Assembly (NCBI GenBank): GCA_019637115.1 | Contig: JAHBWH010000087.1 | Location: forward strand, 1 to 32,725 | Origin: Myxococcales bacterium | GTDB lineage: Bacteria; Myxococcota_A; Polyangia; Polyangiales; Houyiibacteriaceae | Length of the DNA: 32,725 nt | Reading direction: 5' to 3' | Shown here: in pieces, positions 9,487 to 17,368 of the stretch | How the letters are laid out: the number at the start of each line of letters is the position of its first letter | Position numbering within the stretch: position 1 is the stretch's first letter | Notes under the pieces: generated by a model | Seen by the model: only the letters and a program-made list of their open reading frames with translations | What the model was told of the DNA's origin: nothing | Database searches by the model: none | Made by a program: the position numbers and the translations under genes

Positions 9487-10361
9487 CCGACGCGACGGGC
9501 AGCTCGCTCCTCTCGCCGGACTTCATCCGCCGGCTCGCGCGCCTGCGGCTGCTCGCGCGGCGGCGCTTCGCCGGCGCGGCGGGGGGTGCGCGGCGGAGCC
9601 GGCGCCAGGGGCAGAGCGTCGAGTTCTCCGATCACCGACCCTACGCGCTCGGCGACGACGTGCGGCGCATCGACTGGAACGCCTACGCGCGCCTCGAAGA
9701 GCTCATCCTGCGGCTCTACGTCGCCGAAGAGGACCTCGTCGTGCACCTCCTCGTGGACACGAGCGCGTCGATGGGCTTCGGCGATCCCACGAAGCTCGAG
9801 GTCGCCAAGCGCATGGCGGCCGCGCTCGCTTACATCGGCCTCTCGGGGAGCGAGCGCGTCGGCGTCGCGCCTTTTGCGGAGGGGCTCGGCGACCCGCTCG
9901 CGCCGACCCGCGGGCGGCGGCGAATCGGGACGGTGCTGCGCTTCCTGGACGGCCTGACGCCCTCGGGCGAGACGGACCTCGCCCGCACCGTCGAGGCCTT
10001 CGTGGCGCGCCGCGCGCGACCCGGGCTCGTCGTCGTGCTCAGCGATCTGCTCGATCCGGGCGGGTACCAGCGGCCCCTCGATCGTCTGATCACGGAGCGC
10101 CACGAGCCCGTGGTCGTGCAGGTGCTCGACGCCGAAGAGCTCGACCCGACGCCGGGCGGCGACTTCACACTCATCGACGCGGAGCGCGGTGAGCGCGTCG
10201 ACGTCTCGCTCGACGCCCGCACCGTGGCGGCCTACCGGCGCCGCGTCGCGGCCTTCCTCGAAGGCGCCGAGGCGTACGCGAAGCGGCGCGGCATCTCGCA
10301 TCTGCGCGTGGGCGGCGAGGTCTCGTTCGAGGACGCGCTCCTCGCGTACCTGAGGGCGTAG
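9483..10361 (+). CDS. DUF58 domain protein (VWA-like partner of MoxR)
   Basis: 292 residues. GTG 9483 overlaps the permease stop (GTGA). The DUF58 signature FSDHRPYALGDDVRRIDWNA is at about 48-67. A VWA-like metal site VDTSASM (D92, S94, S96) follows, then the LSDLLDPGG strand near 180. There are no membrane helices, so it should be cytosolic; the length is normal for the short DUF58 type. DUF58 proteins are nearly always co-encoded with MoxR ATPases, and the MoxR gene is five genes upstream. It is followed by the G-rich island, so downstream genes may depend on readthrough or on a new promoter. Confidence 0.93.
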   Translation: MTDATGSSLLSPDFIRRLARLRLLARRRFAGAAGGARRSRRQGQSVEFSDHRPYALGDDVRRIDWNAYARLEELILRLYVAEEDLVVHLLVDTSASMGFGDPTKLEVAKRMAAALAYIGLSGSERVGVAPFAEGLGDPLAPTRGRRRIGTVLRFLDGLTPSGETDLARTVEAFVARRARPGLVVVLSDLLDPGGYQRPLDRLITERHEPVVVQVLDAEELDPTPGGDFTLIDAERGERVDVSLDARTVAAYRRRVAAFLEGAEAYAKRRGISHLRVGGEVSFEDALLAYLRA

Positions 10362-10372
10362 TCGATGTCTAT

Positions 10373-10773
10373 CAGTCCCTTGCCCGTGCCCCTGCCCCTG
10401 CCCTTGCCCGAACGAAGAGGGCGTCGTCGGAGCGATCTTTTGGATCGAGGGCGTCTCGTGGGGCACGGGCAGGGGCGCGGGCACAGGCACGGGCAAGGGC
10501 GGGCGCTGGGTCGAAAACGGGGGCAGGCGGGAGAACAGGGGCAGGGGCACGAGCGGGGCCGCTTGGGGTCGGTGCTGGGCCGAGGCCTGGTCCCCGGGTG
10601 GGGGGAGGCGGAACGCAACGGGCGAGCACGGGTGCAGGGGGAGGGGCAGGGGCAGGGCTTGGGGTCGGTGCTGGGCCGAGGCCCAGTAGTGTGGGTTTTG
10701 AGGCATGGGCATGCGCAAGGCCGAGCACGGGTGTTAGGGCACGGGCAAGGGCAGGGGCAGGGGCAGGGGACTG
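10373..10773. repeat. G-rich hexamer repeat island bounded by inverted repeats
   Basis: The 440 bp between the DUF58 and BatA-like genes is the only large gap in the locus and is almost entirely (GGGCAN)n-type sequence. The left arm, 10373-10410, is C-rich on the plus strand. The right arm, 10742-10773, is its reverse complement over 24 consecutive bases; then, after a 6-bp indel, it matches again over GGGACTG. Inside, a perfect 27-bp direct repeat starting GCTTGGGGTCGGTGCTGGGC occurs at 10561-10587 and 10657-10683, and CGAGCACGGGTG occurs at 10623 and 10722. Together these suggest a 96-99 bp tandem unit. An open frame at 10365-10805 translates to Gly/Gln/Arg low complexity and is not accepted as a gene. 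Confidence 0.85.
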
Positions 10774-10801
10774 CTTGGCTTGCTTTCACTTCGAGGGCGC
10801 C

Positions 10802-12721
10802 GTGAACCTCCTCTCGCCCTGGAACCTGCTCTGGCTCGGGCTCGTCGCGCCGCTCGTGCTCCTCTACGTGCTGCGGCGACGCCGGGTCGAGCGCGTCGTC
10901 GGCTCGACGCTCCTCTGGCAGGCCGCGCTCCGCGACCTCCGCGCCGAGCGGCCTTGGAAGCGGCTCGTGACGAGCGTCGCCCTGCTGCTCCAGCTCCTCG
11001 CGCTCATCGCTGGCGCGATCGCGCTCGCGCGGCCCGCCGGCGCCGGCGGCGTCCCCGCGGGCGCGACGCTCGCGCTCGTCGTCGACGTCTCGCCTTCGAT
11101 GGGCGCGCGCGACGGCGAGCGTCGACGCCTCGATCGCGCGCGCGCGCTCGGCAGTGAGCTCGCCCGCGCGATGCCCCCCGGCGGCCGCATGATGGTCGTC
11201 GCGGCGGGCCCCGAGCCGATCGTGCTCGCGCCGCCCACCGCCGATGGCGCCTCGCTCGCGCGCGCGCTCGACGCCTTGCAGCTTCGTGGGGGTGCCGCCG
11301 ACCTCGAGGGCGCCACCTCGCTCGCCGCCGAGCGCCTCCGCGACGCGCCCGCGGGGAGCCACGTCGTGCTGGTCACCGACGGCGCCGAGGACGGCGAGCT
11401 CGCGCTCGTGGGCCGCGTGGTGCCGGTCGAGGTGCGGCTCGTGGGCCCTGGAGCGGGCGCGCCCACCGACAACGTCGCGATCGTCGCCGCCGACGCGCGC
11501 CCGCGCGCCGGCGAGGGGTCCGATCGCGCCGACGTCTTCGCGCGCCTGCGCAACTTCGGCGACGCGCCGGCGGACGTCTTCCTCACCGCCTCGCTCGAGG
11601 GCCGCGAGGGCGCCGTCGCCTCGCGCCGGCTCACGCTCGCGCCCGGCGCCAACGAGGCCGTGGTCATGGCCGCCACGCTCCCGCCCGATCCGCACGGACG
11701 CGCGGCGGTGGTCCGCGTCGCGCTCTCGCGCCCCGGCGCCACTCGCGAAGGCCTCGGCGACGACCTCGATCTCGACGACGTCGCCGTCGTGCCGAGCCCG
11801 GGCGCGCGTCGCCTGCCCGTCTTTCTGGTCGGCGCGGCGCCCGCGCCCGTCGAGCGCGTGCTCCGCGCGGACCCCGAGGTCGAGCTCTTCGGCACCTCGC
11901 TCGCGGCGCTCGCCGCGCGCGACGCCGACGCGCCCGCCCTCGACGGCTTCTTCGTCTACGCCGGTGAGGTGCCGGCCGATCCGCCCCGTGGCGATTCGCT
12001 GGTCGTCGCACCCCACGGGCCACGGGTCTTCGAGCTCACGCTCGGCGAAGAAGCGGCCGGGCCCGCGCTCGTCACCTGGGACGAATCCGATCCGCGCCTG
12101 CGCTTCGTGGGGCTCAGCGACGTCCACCTCGCGCGCGCGCGCCCGATCGTCGGTGGCCGCCCGCTCGTCGAAGCGCAGATCGGCAGCGTGATCTCGGTCG
12201 TCGAGCGGCCGAGCGGCGAGACGCTGCTGCTCGCGTTCGACCCCGCGACGAGCGATTGGCCACGGCAACCGAGCTTCGTCGTCTTCTTTCGCAACCTCCT
12301 CGAGCGCGCGCGACAGCGGCGCGCCGAGGGCGGCGTGGCGCCCGGACCGCTCGGCGACCCGCTCCGGATCCCCGCGCCCGACGGCGCCCGGGTCGCGGTC
12401 GAGAGCCCCTCGGGCGCGCGCTTCGAGGGTCGCAGCCGCGGTGGGGTCGCCGTGGTCCCGGTCGACGCGGCGCCCGGCGTCTACCGCGTGCGCCAGAACG
12501 ACTGGCAGCCGCGCGAGCTGCACGCGCTGCGCAACCTGCTCGACGCGCGCGAGAGCGACGTCCGCGCGCGCCTGCGCGTCACCGCCGCCGACGGTGAGGC
12601 CCGCGTCGCCCAAGCCTCGCCGCTCGACCACCGCGAGTCCTGGCCGTGGATCGTCGCGCTGCTCCTCGCGCTCCTCGTCGCCGAAGCGTGGTGGGCCAGC
12701 CGGAAGGGAGCGGTCGCGTGA
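10802..12721 (+). CDS. BatA-like VWA membrane protein
   Basis: 639 residues from GTG 10802. The N-terminus has two membrane helices (about 8-25 and 57-77) separated by a basic linker containing VERVVGSTLLWQ, the BatA/aerotolerance N-terminal domain layout. A VWA domain follows with metal site DVSPSM (D95, S97, S99), then a long extracytoplasmic beta-rich region. A C-terminal helix PWIVALLLALLVAEAWWASR is at about 615-634. The Asp-x-Ser-x-Ser metal motif is intact; the Thr and Asp of the full site were not checked. Bat proteins work with MoxR and DUF58. Its stop overlaps a GTG that begins a chimeric micro-ORF, because the gene end has been copied downstream. Confidence 0.88.
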   Translation: MNLLSPWNLLWLGLVAPLVLLYVLRRRRVERVVGSTLLWQAALRDLRAERPWKRLVTSVALLLQLLALIAGAIALARPAGAGGVPAGATLALVVDVSPSMGARDGERRRLDRARALGSELARAMPPGGRMMVVAAGPEPIVLAPPTADGASLARALDALQLRGGAADLEGATSLAAERLRDAPAGSHVVLVTDGAEDGELALVGRVVPVEVRLVGPGAGAPTDNVAIVAADARPRAGEGSDRADVFARLRNFGDAPADVFLTASLEGREGAVASRRLTLAPGANEAVVMAATLPPDPHGRAAVVRVALSRPGATREGLGDDLDLDDVAVVPSPGARRLPVFLVGAAPAPVERVLRADPEVELFGTSLAALAARDADAPALDGFFVYAGEVPADPPRGDSLVVAPHGPRVFELTLGEEAAGPALVTWDESDPRLRFVGLSDVHLARARPIVGGRPLVEAQIGSVISVVERPSGETLLLAFDPATSDWPRQPSFVVFFRNLLERARQRRAEGGVAPGPLGDPLRIPAPDGARVAVESPSGARFEGRSRGGVAVVPVDAAPGVYRVRQNDWQPRELHALRNLLDARESDVRARLRVTAADGEARVAQASPLDHRESWPWIVALLLALLVAEAWWASRKGAVA

Positions 12722-12892
12722 CCGAGCTCTTCCGCTTCCCGCAGCCCTACGCTTGGCTGTCGATCGTCGCGCTGCTCCTCGCGCTCCTCGTCGCCGAGGC
12801 GTGGTGGGCCAGCCGGAAGGGAGCGGTCGCGTGCTCTTTGCGCTGATCGTCGCCGAGGCGTGGTGGGCCAGCCGGAAGGGAGCGGTCGCGTG
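12649..12892 (+). repeat. Triplicated gene junction (end of BatA-like gene, start of next gene)
   Basis: The last 72 bp of the BatA-like gene (12649-12720, GATCGTCGCGCTGCTCCTCG onward to GCGTG) recurs at 12762-12833 with one visible change. A shorter third copy (about 50 bp) lies at 12843-12892. The start of the next gene is also duplicated: GTGAC(C/T)GAGCTCTTCCGCTT occurs at 12718 and 12890. The spacing between GTGs is 113 and then 59 bp, neither divisible by three, so each copy is read in a different frame. The true downstream gene starts at the last copy. Confidence 0.92.
12718..12846 (+). pseudogene. Chimeric 42-codon micro-ORF from junction duplication
   Basis: GTG 12718 opens a frame of 42 residues. 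It starts with the first 11 residues of the downstream VWA protein in near-identical form (VTELFRFPQPYA) and continues into a copy of the C-terminal membrane helix of the BatA-like protein (IVALLLALLVAEAWWASRKG). It ends CSLR after a frame slip. It keeps the natural overlapping GTGA start, so it is probably translated by coupling. The product would be a single-pass membrane peptide. It is probably a by-product, but it could be a small regulatory subunit. Confidence 0.6.
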
Positions 12893-12893
12893 A
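12831..12893 (+). pseudogene. Second micro-ORF repeating the BatA-like C-terminal helix
   Basis: GTG 12831 begins a 20-residue frame, VLFALIVAEAWWASRKGAVA, identical in its second half to the C-terminus of the BatA-like protein. It ends at TGA 12891-12893, overlapping the GTG of the next true gene. It overlaps the first micro-ORF in another frame. Translation of the true downstream gene may pass through this chain of overlapping starts. Confidence 0.45.
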
Positions 12894-15823
12894 CTGAGCT
12901 CTTCCGCTTCTCGCAGCCCTACGCGCTCGCCTTCGGGCTCCCGCTCCTGGCGCTGCTCTTCTGGCGCCTCGCGCGCCTGCCGCGCGTCTTCGGCCGGCGC
13001 CACCGCGCGATCCAGTTCGTGATGGGCGCGGCGGGCGTCGCGGTGGTGCTCGCGCTCGCGGGGCTCGAGCTCGGTCGCAGCGCCGACCGCGTCGCGACGA
13101 TCGTCGTGCTCGACCGCAGCCGGAGCGCCGACGAAGGCGCGCTCGGCGACGACACCTCGGGGACGGATCCGACCCGCGCCGCGCTCCGAGGGCTCGAGCG
13201 CGCGGTGCCGACCATGCGCGACGGCGACCAAGCGGGCCTCGTCGTCTTCGGCGCGGGCGCCGAGACCGAGCTCTTGCCCTCGCCGCGCCCGCCGATCGGC
13301 CTGCCGCGCGCGAGCGTGGCGCGCGACGCGAGCGACCTCGCCGCCGGGCTCCGCCGCGCGCTCGCGGATCTGCCCGCCGAGCACACGGGCCGCGTCGTGC
13401 TCGTCAGCGACGGCCTCGAGAACCGCGGCGACGCGCTCGCGGCCGCGAGCGTGGCGGCGGGACGGGGTGTGGTCGTCGACGTCGTGCCGATCGAGCGCGC
13501 GCCGCGCCCCGAGATCGCCGTCGAGAGCGTGCGCCTGCCGCGGACGGCGCGTCCCGGCGAGCCGATCGACGTCCGCGTCGTCACGCGATCGACGACCGAC
13601 ACGCGCGCGCGGGTGCGCGTGCTGCGGGGCGGCGCGGCGCTGGCGGACGCCGAGGTGGACCTGCGCGCGGGCACCGACGCGCTCGTGCTGCGCGACCTGG
13701 CGCCGGAGAGCGGCGTCCACCGCTACGACGTCCTCGTCGAGCCGCTCGAGGAGGGCGCGGACTCGGGGCGCGACAACAACGAGGGCGGCGCGTTCTTGCG
13801 GGTGCTCGGGGGGTCGCGGGTGCTCGTCGCGGCCGACGCGCCGGAGGAGGCGAGCGCGCTGGCCCGCGCGATCCGGGAGGGCGGCCTCGAGGTCGCGCTC
13901 AGCGACGCGCGCACCTTCCCCGTCGACCTCGGGGAGCTCGCCGGCTACGACCTGGTCGTGCTCAGCGATCTGAGCGCGCGGGCGCTCACCGAGGCCCAGA
14001 TGCTCGCGCTCGGGAGCTACGTCCGAGACCTCGGCGGCGGGCTGCTGATGGCGGGCGCGCGGCGCAGCTTCGGCCTCGGCGGGTGGGCCTACACGCCGGT
14101 CGAGGACGTGCTCCCGGCGCGCTTCGATCTGCGGCAGCGGCGCGACCGGATGTCGCTCGCGATGATCATCGCCATCGACAAGAGCGGCTCGATGATGGCG
14201 CCCGCGGCGCCGGGCCGGACGAAGCTCGACCTCGCGAACGAGGCGGCCGCGCGCTCCGCGCTGCTGCTCTCGCCGGCCGATCGCGTCGGCGTGATGCACG
14301 TCGACACCGCGGTCGAGTGGACGCAGCCGATGGTGTCGGTCTCGGACCCGAACGCGATCGCGGCGCGCTGCCGCGCGGCGCAGCCGGGCGGGGGCGGCAT
14401 CTACGTCAACATCACGATGCGCGAGGCGTACGCGGCGCTCCGGGCCGAGCGCACGCAGCTCAAGCACTTCCTGCTCTTCAGCGACGGGATGGACTCCGAG
14501 GAGATGGGCGGCACGCGCGAGATGGTCACGGCGGCCCTGCGAGACCGCATCACCACCTCGGTCGTCTCGATGGGCGCGGGCCACGACACGCCCGAGCTCG
14601 AGCATCTGTCTCGGCTTGGCGGGGGGCGCTTCTACATCGTGGACGACATGACCGAGCTCCCGCGGATCTTCACGCAAGAGACCGTGGAGGCGTCGCGGGC
14701 GGCGCTCGTCGAGGAGCCGTTCCGGCCGGGCGTGGGCCTCGTCGCGGCGGCGACGCGCGGGATCGACTTCGGCGCCGCGCCGCCGCTCGGGGGGTACGCG
14801 GTCGTGCACGCGCGCGGGCGCGCGAGCGAGCTGCTCTCGGCGAGCGACGAGGACGCGCTCTTGCTCCAATGGCAGCATGGGGTGGGTCGCTCCGCGGTCT
14901 TCACGACCGACGTGGGCGCAGAGCTCGGGCGGGGGTGGCTGCGTTGGCCGGGGTACGCGACGCTCTTCGACCAGCTCGCGCGCGACCTCGCGCGCAGCCC
15001 CGAGCGTCGCGACGCGCGCGTGAGCGTCACGATCGAGAGCGGCGTCGGCCGGGTGCGCGTCGAGGCCGTCAGCGCGGGCGGGCAGTACCGCAACTACCTC
15101 GAGCTCGGCGGCGTGGTCGCGGCGCCGGGGGGACGCAGCGCGGCCGTGGAGCTCCGGCAGACCGGCGCGGGGCGCTACGAGGGCACCTTCGACGCCGACG
15201 CGCCGGGACCCTACCTCGTGACCGTACGCGAGGGCGCGGGCGACGACGCGGCGATGGTCGGCAGCGCTGGTGTCGTGCAGGCGCGCGGCAGCGAACTACG
15301 CGGGGAAGGCACCAACCACGTGCTGCTCGCGCAGATCGCGGCGCTCACCGGCGGGAAGGTGCGCCGCGACCTCGACGCGATCTTCACCGATCGACCGCCG
15401 CGCACCTGGCGGTACGAGCCCCTCTGGCCGCCGCTCGTCATCGCGGCGCTGCTGCTCTTCTTGCTCAGCGTCGCGATGCGCCGCCTCGTGTTGCCCCCGA
15501 ACCTCTGGGGGCGGGCCTGGGCGCGGGTCACGCGCCCCTTCCGGCGAAGTGCAGCAGCGCGCGGACGCGAGCCGATGACGTCGTCGCCCGCGACGCTCGA
15601 CGCGCTGACCGCGCACAAGCGCGAGCGCGCACGCGGGGACGATGCGACCGAGGCCCGCGAGCTCCGCGCGGCCCGAGAGGCCGCGGCGGGAGACGGGCCG
15701 AGCGCCGAGCCGAGCGGGGTGCCCGCGGCGAGGCGGGCCGAGGAGGACGCGGAGCCTCCGACGCCGAGCACCGATCCGTCGTCGCTCGCGGAGCAGCTCT
15801 TGGCGAAGAAGCGCCGCCGGTGA
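12890..15823 (+). CDS. Large membrane protein with VWA and glutamine-amidotransferase-like domains
   Basis: 977 residues from GTG 12890, the last of the duplicated junction copies. Two N-terminal helices (about 11-28 and 42-60) are followed by a first VWA-like domain with DRSRS (75-79). Then come a beta-sandwich, an amidotransferase-like Rossmann segment (about 310-420, ending GGGLLMAGARRSFGLGGW), and a second VWA domain with an intact DKSGS metal site near residue 429. A second beta-rich region, a helix at about 846-865 (PLVIAALLLFLLSVAMRRL) and a charged cytosolic tail complete the protein. This composite layout is found in membrane proteins paired with BatA-like and DUF58 genes. It ends the locus, and 1.5 kb of decayed DNA follows. 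Its ligand is unknown. Confidence 0.88.
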   Translation: MTELFRFSQPYALAFGLPLLALLFWRLARLPRVFGRRHRAIQFVMGAAGVAVVLALAGLELGRSADRVATIVVLDRSRSADEGALGDDTSGTDPTRAALRGLERAVPTMRDGDQAGLVVFGAGAETELLPSPRPPIGLPRASVARDASDLAAGLRRALADLPAEHTGRVVLVSDGLENRGDALAAASVAAGRGVVVDVVPIERAPRPEIAVESVRLPRTARPGEPIDVRVVTRSTTDTRARVRVLRGGAALADAEVDLRAGTDALVLRDLAPESGVHRYDVLVEPLEEGADSGRDNNEGGAFLRVLGGSRVLVAADAPEEASALARAIREGGLEVALSDARTFPVDLGELAGYDLVVLSDLSARALTEAQMLALGSYVRDLGGGLLMAGARRSFGLGGWAYTPVEDVLPARFDLRQRRDRMSLAMIIAIDKSGSMMAPAAPGRTKLDLANEAAARSALLLSPADRVGVMHVDTAVEWTQPMVSVSDPNAIAARCRAAQPGGGGIYVNITMREAYAALRAERTQLKHFLLFSDGMDSEEMGGTREMVTAALRDRITTSVVSMGAGHDTPELEHLSRLGGGRFYIVDDMTELPRIFTQETVEASRAALVEEPFRPGVGLVAAATRGIDFGAAPPLGGYAVVHARGRASELLSASDEDALLLQWQHGVGRSAVFTTDVGAELGRGWLRWPGYATLFDQLARDLARSPERRDARVSVTIESGVGRVRVEAVSAGGQYRNYLELGGVVAAPGGRSAAVELRQTGAGRYEGTFDADAPGPYLVTVREGAGDDAAMVGSAGVVQARGSELRGEGTNHVLLAQIAALTGGKVRRDLDAIFTDRPPRTWRYEPLWPPLVIAALLLFLLSVAMRRLVLPPNLWGRAWARVTRPFRRSAAARGREPMTSSPATLDALTAHKRERARGDDATEARELRAAREAAAGDGPSAEPSGVPAARRAEEDAEPPTPSTDPSSLAEQLLAKKRRR

Positions 15824-15857
15824 TGGGCAATAGCCTCGTGGGCCCGCCTCGTGGGCC

Positions 15858-16081
15858 CGGACGCGGTTCGAGTAGGGGAACCGCTCGTGGGCCCGGACGC
15901 GGTTCGAGTAGGGGAACCGGAGGGCTCCGGACGCCGGAGGGCTCCGGACGCGGTTCGAGTAGGGGGGACGGTGAGTTCGGACGCGGTTTGAGTAGGAGGG
16001 GGGGACGGTTAGTTCGGACGCGGTTTGAGTAGGAGGGGGGTGAGGAGCGGCGGGTTGGTTCGGACGCGGTTTGAGTAGGAG
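15858..16081. repeat. Six copies of CGGACGCGGTTYGAGTAGG
   Basis: Copies start at about 15858, 15894, 15945, 15978, 16015 and 16061, with spacing of 33-51 bp. Copies 1-3 read GGTTCGAG and copies 4-6 read GGTTTGAG, so the array has two sub-families, each locally expanded. Spacers are short and themselves repetitive (GGGCTCCGGACGCCGGAG; GGGTGAGGAGCGG). The unit is not palindromic, and the spacers share sequence. Confidence 0.85.
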
Positions 16082-16198
16082 GGGGGTGAGGAGCGGTGGG
16101 TCGCGGCGGGTCGCGGCGGTCCGGAGAGTCCAGCAGGGGCGTTGGGACGGCGCGGCTACCCCCCTTCGGAGGGTTGCGACCGACGACGGACGCAGGAG

Positions 16199-16317
16199 CG
16201 CGCGGCCCGGGCCATGACCGAGCCGCGCAGCGCCACGTGGGCGCGATGGCATCAGTCCGGTGGGTCGCCGCGGCCTCGCTTTCGGGGGCGGCGGTCGCGG
16301 AGGACGATGATCCGCGC
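16199..16317 (-). repeat. 119-bp duplicated element, copy 1
   Basis: By eye, 115 of 119 positions match 17005-17123 in the same orientation, with no gaps. On the minus strand it begins with codons for RIIVLRDRRPRKRG(R/H)GDPPD and a TGA stop, then continues into a conserved non-coding flank. In this copy the peptide is in frame with the remnant ORF upstream. Confidence 0.85.
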
Positions 16318-16760
16318 GGCGTCGGGGTTGGGCGGGGTGGTGTCGTGGACGTGGCGCGTCTCGGTGACGCGGCCGCTGCCTCCGCGCGCGGGTAGGGTGG
16401 CAGGGCGTAGCTCGGCCCTCTCGGGCTCGGCGCGGACTTGGATTCGGGCGGCGGCGTCCTCGGCTTCGTGGAGCGCAGCTTGCCGAGCGTCCGCCTCCGC
16501 TTGTGCGCGGCGGCGCTCCGCGCGTCGTATCCCTCGGGCTTCGCGCTCGGCGTCGAGCTCGGCTTTGACCTCGGCAAAGCTCGGATAGACGGCGCCGAGG
16601 ATGGCGTCGGGGCCCGCGGGCACGACCTCGAGGCCGTGGAAGGTGTGCCAGCGGAGCGCGCCCGTCGGCGCGGGGCTGGTCTTGTCGCCGTTCTTCCACG
16701 AGTCGACGCGCTCGCGGTTGTGCGCGCGCTGGTAGCTGGTCTCGAGTCCGCATCGGATGC
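16252..16760 (-). pseudogene. Remnant of an unidentified minus-strand gene
   Basis: The frame ending at TGA 16252-16254 reads as a natural-looking protein from about 16750. An N-terminal part contains YQRAHNRERVDSWKNGDKTS and GALRWHTFHGLEVVPAGPDA. A basic Ala/Glu/Arg helix follows (about 70 residues, probably coiled coil), then the tail carried by the 119-bp element. The only start codon in frame is GTG 16623, which would discard the best-looking part. Upstream the frame runs back to a stop at 17185 without any start. A neighbouring frame holds RVRIAEGMRAMHPWDEP just upstream, which fits a frameshifted N-terminus. I do not recognise the family. It could still be a short expressed protein of 123 residues from 16623. 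Confidence 0.35.
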
Positions 16761-17004
16761 GGCGGGGTCGTCCTTCTTCACCCGGCGCGGCGGCGAAGGT
16801 GGGCTCGCGCTCGCCGCGGCCTGGGCTCGTCCCACGGGTGCATGGCCCGCATGCCCTCGGCGATCCGCACGCGGTACGAATTGGAGGTGGGGTGAGGGGG
16901 TGCGGGCCGCGGCGGGTCGCGGCGGGTTCGAGGGGCCCGAAGGGGCGACCTGGCGGCGCGGCTACACCCTTTCCGCGGGTCCCGGCGGACGACGCACACA
17001 GATT

Positions 17005-17123
17005 CGCGCGGCCCAGGCCATGACCGAGCCGCGCAGCGCCGCGTGGGCGCGATGGCGTCAGTCCGGTGGGTCGCCGTGGCCTCGCTTTCGGGGGCGGCGG
17101 TCGCGGAGGACGATGATCCGCGC
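17005..17123 (-). repeat. 119-bp duplicated element, copy 2
   Basis: Same element as 16199-16317. Here it sits at the 3' end of the winged-helix remnant, in a frame different from either frame of that remnant, so the RIIVLRDRRPRKRG peptide is not read through. It probably moved or was copied as DNA, not as a protein domain. Confidence 0.85.
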
Positions 17124-17335
17124 CGACGAGCCGGTAGCGCGTGCCCTCGCGCTCGAGGTGGGGCGCGAGCCCGGCGGCGCGGAGCTAGGCGGGCGTTGTG
17201 TAGGCGGTTACTGGCCGCGTCGTCGCGCATGCGATCGCCCGGCCAGACCCCTTCGACCAACGCGTCACGCTCGAGGGCCGCGTCGCCGGCCTCGGCCCGC
17301 AGGCGCAGGAGCCGGATTCGCGGTGCGTCGCATGG
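17118..17335 (-). pseudogene. Frameshifted C-terminal winged-helix DNA-binding domain
   Basis: One minus frame reads LRLRAEAGDAALERDALVEG followed by VWPGDRMRDDAASNRLHNA. The adjacent frame then continues LRAAGLAPHLEREGTRYRLV. Joined across a shift near 17185 (where one frame has TAG), these give the recognition-helix and wing pattern of OmpR/SARP-like C-terminal domains common in myxobacterial regulators. The 5' part is missing: the neighbouring peptidase gene starts on the other strand at 17369. It must be a truncated, frameshifted fossil or carry a sequencing error. The family assignment is by pattern only. Confidence 0.5.
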
Positions 17336-17368
17336 ACGACGGCGGGACCGCTCGGTAGGTTCCGCCGC

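Larger units (their letters stand above)
15824..17368. other. Decayed intergenic region, repeats and gene remnants
   Basis: No intact plus-strand gene was found. From 15858 to 16081 the DNA is a cluster of about 20-bp repeats. From about 16090 it holds remnants of minus-strand genes and two copies of a 119-bp element; weaker similarity extends about 100 bp further outward from each copy (16093-16198 against about 16891-17004). Open frames are broken in all phases relative to recognisable protein motifs. This looks like the graveyard of a former minus-strand operon between two intact plus-strand units. Confidence 0.7.

Noticed and set aside
10365-10805. 146-codon plus frame in the G-rich island
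   Set aside because: It translates to Gly/Gln/Arg/His low complexity produced by the hexamer repeat, with no start signal or domain.
10232-14878. Very long open frame (about 1550 codons) on the minus strand
   Set aside because: It runs opposite the DUF58 and VWA genes and crosses the G-rich island. Its translation is an Arg/Ala/Glu/Asp-rich string with no domains. It results from high GC third positions.
15858-16081. Possible CRISPR array
   Set aside because: Repeats are about 20 bp and not palindromic. Spacers are short, unequal and themselves repetitive, and there are no cas genes.
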